64,000 nucleotides of DNA. Source: Novosphingobium aquimarinum. Lineage in GTDB: Bacteria; Pseudomonadota; Alphaproteobacteria; Sphingomonadales; Sphingomonadaceae. Where the stretch lies: positions 186,001-250,000 of the forward strand of contig NZ_WRPO01000006.1 of the NCBI RefSeq assembly GCF_009746585.1. Direction: 5' to 3'. Below, piece after piece: positions 63,292 through 64,000 of the stretch (within the stretch, counting starts at the first letter, position 1; every line of letters begins with the position of its first letter). The notes under the pieces are model-generated. The model searched no databases and was not told where the DNA came from. It worked only from the letters and a program-made list of their open reading frames with translations. Position numbers and translations under genes: made by a program.

Positions 63292-63683
63292 TGTGTTCCT
63301 CGAGTCATAGGGACGCGTCGCAAGACGGGTTTCGAAGGAAGACCCATCATAAATGTGCCACCTTCGAGTGTGTGAAAGCGAACCAGTGACATATCCGCTG
63401 ACCCACGGGATTTCATCGCAATTTCGTCCGCCCTGTGGGGAGCAAAGGTCCCCCTTCCTAAATCACGCACTGATCAGTGAACTAAAATTGGAGCGCAATT
63501 TAAATAGATAAAACAGAAGGCACCAAATCGTTTTGGTTCTCGATCGCGTAAGGCGCATTTGATGTGCGGAACAATCATCGTAGGTCGGGCGTCCTTTAGG
63601 ACAGTGGCGGATGACATCCGATTTACGGGACAATAGCTTCCATCAAAGTCCGCTTGACGAGGATTCGAGAGGAAAAATTGCCG
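63292..63683. other. AT-richer divergent intergenic region
   Basis: This 392-bp stretch between ltrA and the fasciclin gene shows no convincing gene. It contains a candidate stress-type promoter (63568-63593) and an AT-rich block (CAATTTAAATAGATAAAAC) near 63496-63514. Confidence 0.4.
63568..63593 (+). promoter_or_regulatory. Candidate EcfG-type (general stress) promoter
   Basis: GGAAC, 17 bases, then CGTC, close to the alphaproteobacterial EcfG consensus GGAAC-N16/17-CGTT, 90 bp upstream of the fasciclin start. One mismatch in the -10 box; no experimental support. Confidence 0.4.
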
Positions 63684-64000
63684 ATGCGTACACTTACAGC
63701 TTCAGTCGCCATTCTGGCGCTCGTCGCCTGTTCCGAAACACCGGAGTCTCAAGTCGATCCAGCGACTGCGGAGCAGACGGCTTCCGGCCCTGCGGGAGGC
63801 GATATGACGCCCGCAAGCGTCGATGTTGTGGAGGCAGCCAGCGCTGCGGGCAATCTCGACGTGTTTCTCAAGGCCGCGACGGATGCCGGGTTGGGGGAGA
63901 CGCTGGCACAAGCCGACCAGATAACGATCTTCGCGCCGATCGACGAGGCCTTCGGGGCAGTCGAAGGCCTCGATCAGATCAAGCAGGACAAGCAGCAGCT
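63684..64000 (+). CDS. Fasciclin-domain lipoprotein (partial)
   Basis: The first 105 residues are in the window; the frame is open at the end. MRTLTASVAILALVACSETP is a lipoprotein signal with lipobox LVAC. After a Thr/Ala-rich linker the fasciclin domain starts with VDVVEAASAAGNLDVFLKAA and continues TIFAPIDEAFGAV, its two conserved first strands. Such proteins bind surfaces or partner proteins in the envelope. AGAGGA about 11 bp upstream supports the start. Confidence 0.9.
   Translation, partial: MRTLTASVAILALVACSETPESQVDPATAEQTASGPAGGDMTPASVDVVEAASAAGNLDVFLKAATDAGLGETLAQADQITIFAPIDEAFGAVEGLDQIKQDKQQ

Noticed and set aside
63288-63470. 60-codon minus-strand ORF upstream of ltrA
   Set aside because: No ribosome-binding site, no protein-like motif, and it overlaps the ltrA promoter area; probably chance.

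Overview
The window looks like the chromosome of an alphaproteobacterium of the order Sphingomonadales (Sphingomonas/Novosphingobium/Erythrobacter type). The grounds are high GC, densely packed genes with ATGA and GTGA overlaps, and a gene complement of sphingomonad character: tandem amidohydrolases with a POT peptide transporter, the rpe-heparinase-purH run, lipid-kinase and CDP-alcohol genes, and many intergenic palindromes. There is no rRNA, CRISPR array, integrase, insertion sequence or prophage. One tRNA, tRNA-Leu(UAA), is present.

Layout. 0-8.3 kb: a partial aminopeptidase N, an SDR protein, a DMT exporter with a threonine-aldolase-like enzyme, an M20 amidohydrolase, a Wzx-like flippase and a sugar/polyol-phosphate nucleotidyltransferase. 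8.3-10.1 kb: an AT-richer islet of orphan genes and short repeats. 10.1-18.7 kb: GST, dxs, a Fur/Zur regulator, msrA with a coupled micro-ORF, purH, heparinase and rpe. 19-24 kb: a divergent lipid locus with a MobA-like nucleotidyltransferase, a Tam41-like putative CDP-diacylglycerol synthase and a diacylglycerol-kinase-like protein on one side, and a CDP-alcohol phosphatidyltransferase and a HIT-like protein on the other. 24-28.5 kb: peptide uptake (POT) plus two amidohydrolases, one of which appears to have lost its metal ligands. 28.7-39.2 kb: ihfB, tRNA-Leu, tandem PilZ, msrB, a NatAB-like ABC exporter, queG, an FAD reductase, LLM oxidoreductase, TPR, alpha/beta hydrolase and a small XRE-membrane operon. 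39.3-41.5 kb: thrS behind a threonine-rich leader peptide. 41.5-50.1 kb: a spermidine-synthase-like protein, agmatine deiminase, an M28 peptidase, glnE-bcp-DUF455 and an M23 peptidase. 50.3-53.8 kb: a split YeeE/YedE transporter and a cyanide-insensitive bd oxidase with its DUF2474 micro-subunit. 54-64 kb: a HerA-like ATPase, an OYE reductase, a TetR regulator facing a three-gene molybdenum hydroxylase operon whose large subunit is frameshifted by an 8-bp duplication, LtrA, and the start of a fasciclin lipoprotein.

How the genes work together. The 19.4-23.9 kb cluster holds the chemical steps needed to make and use an activated lipid: phosphorylation, cytidylylation and head-group transfer. 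The nucleotidyltransferase at 7.5 kb could supply a further activated head group. The thrS leader suggests attenuation by threonyl-tRNA supply, a mode not usually listed for this gene. The molybdenum hydroxylase operon is probably repressed by the divergent TetR protein and is probably non-functional, or switchable, because of the tandem duplication.

Most core-gene calls are secure. The Tam41 assignment, the attenuator structure, the operators and the promoters are inferences from motifs read by eye.
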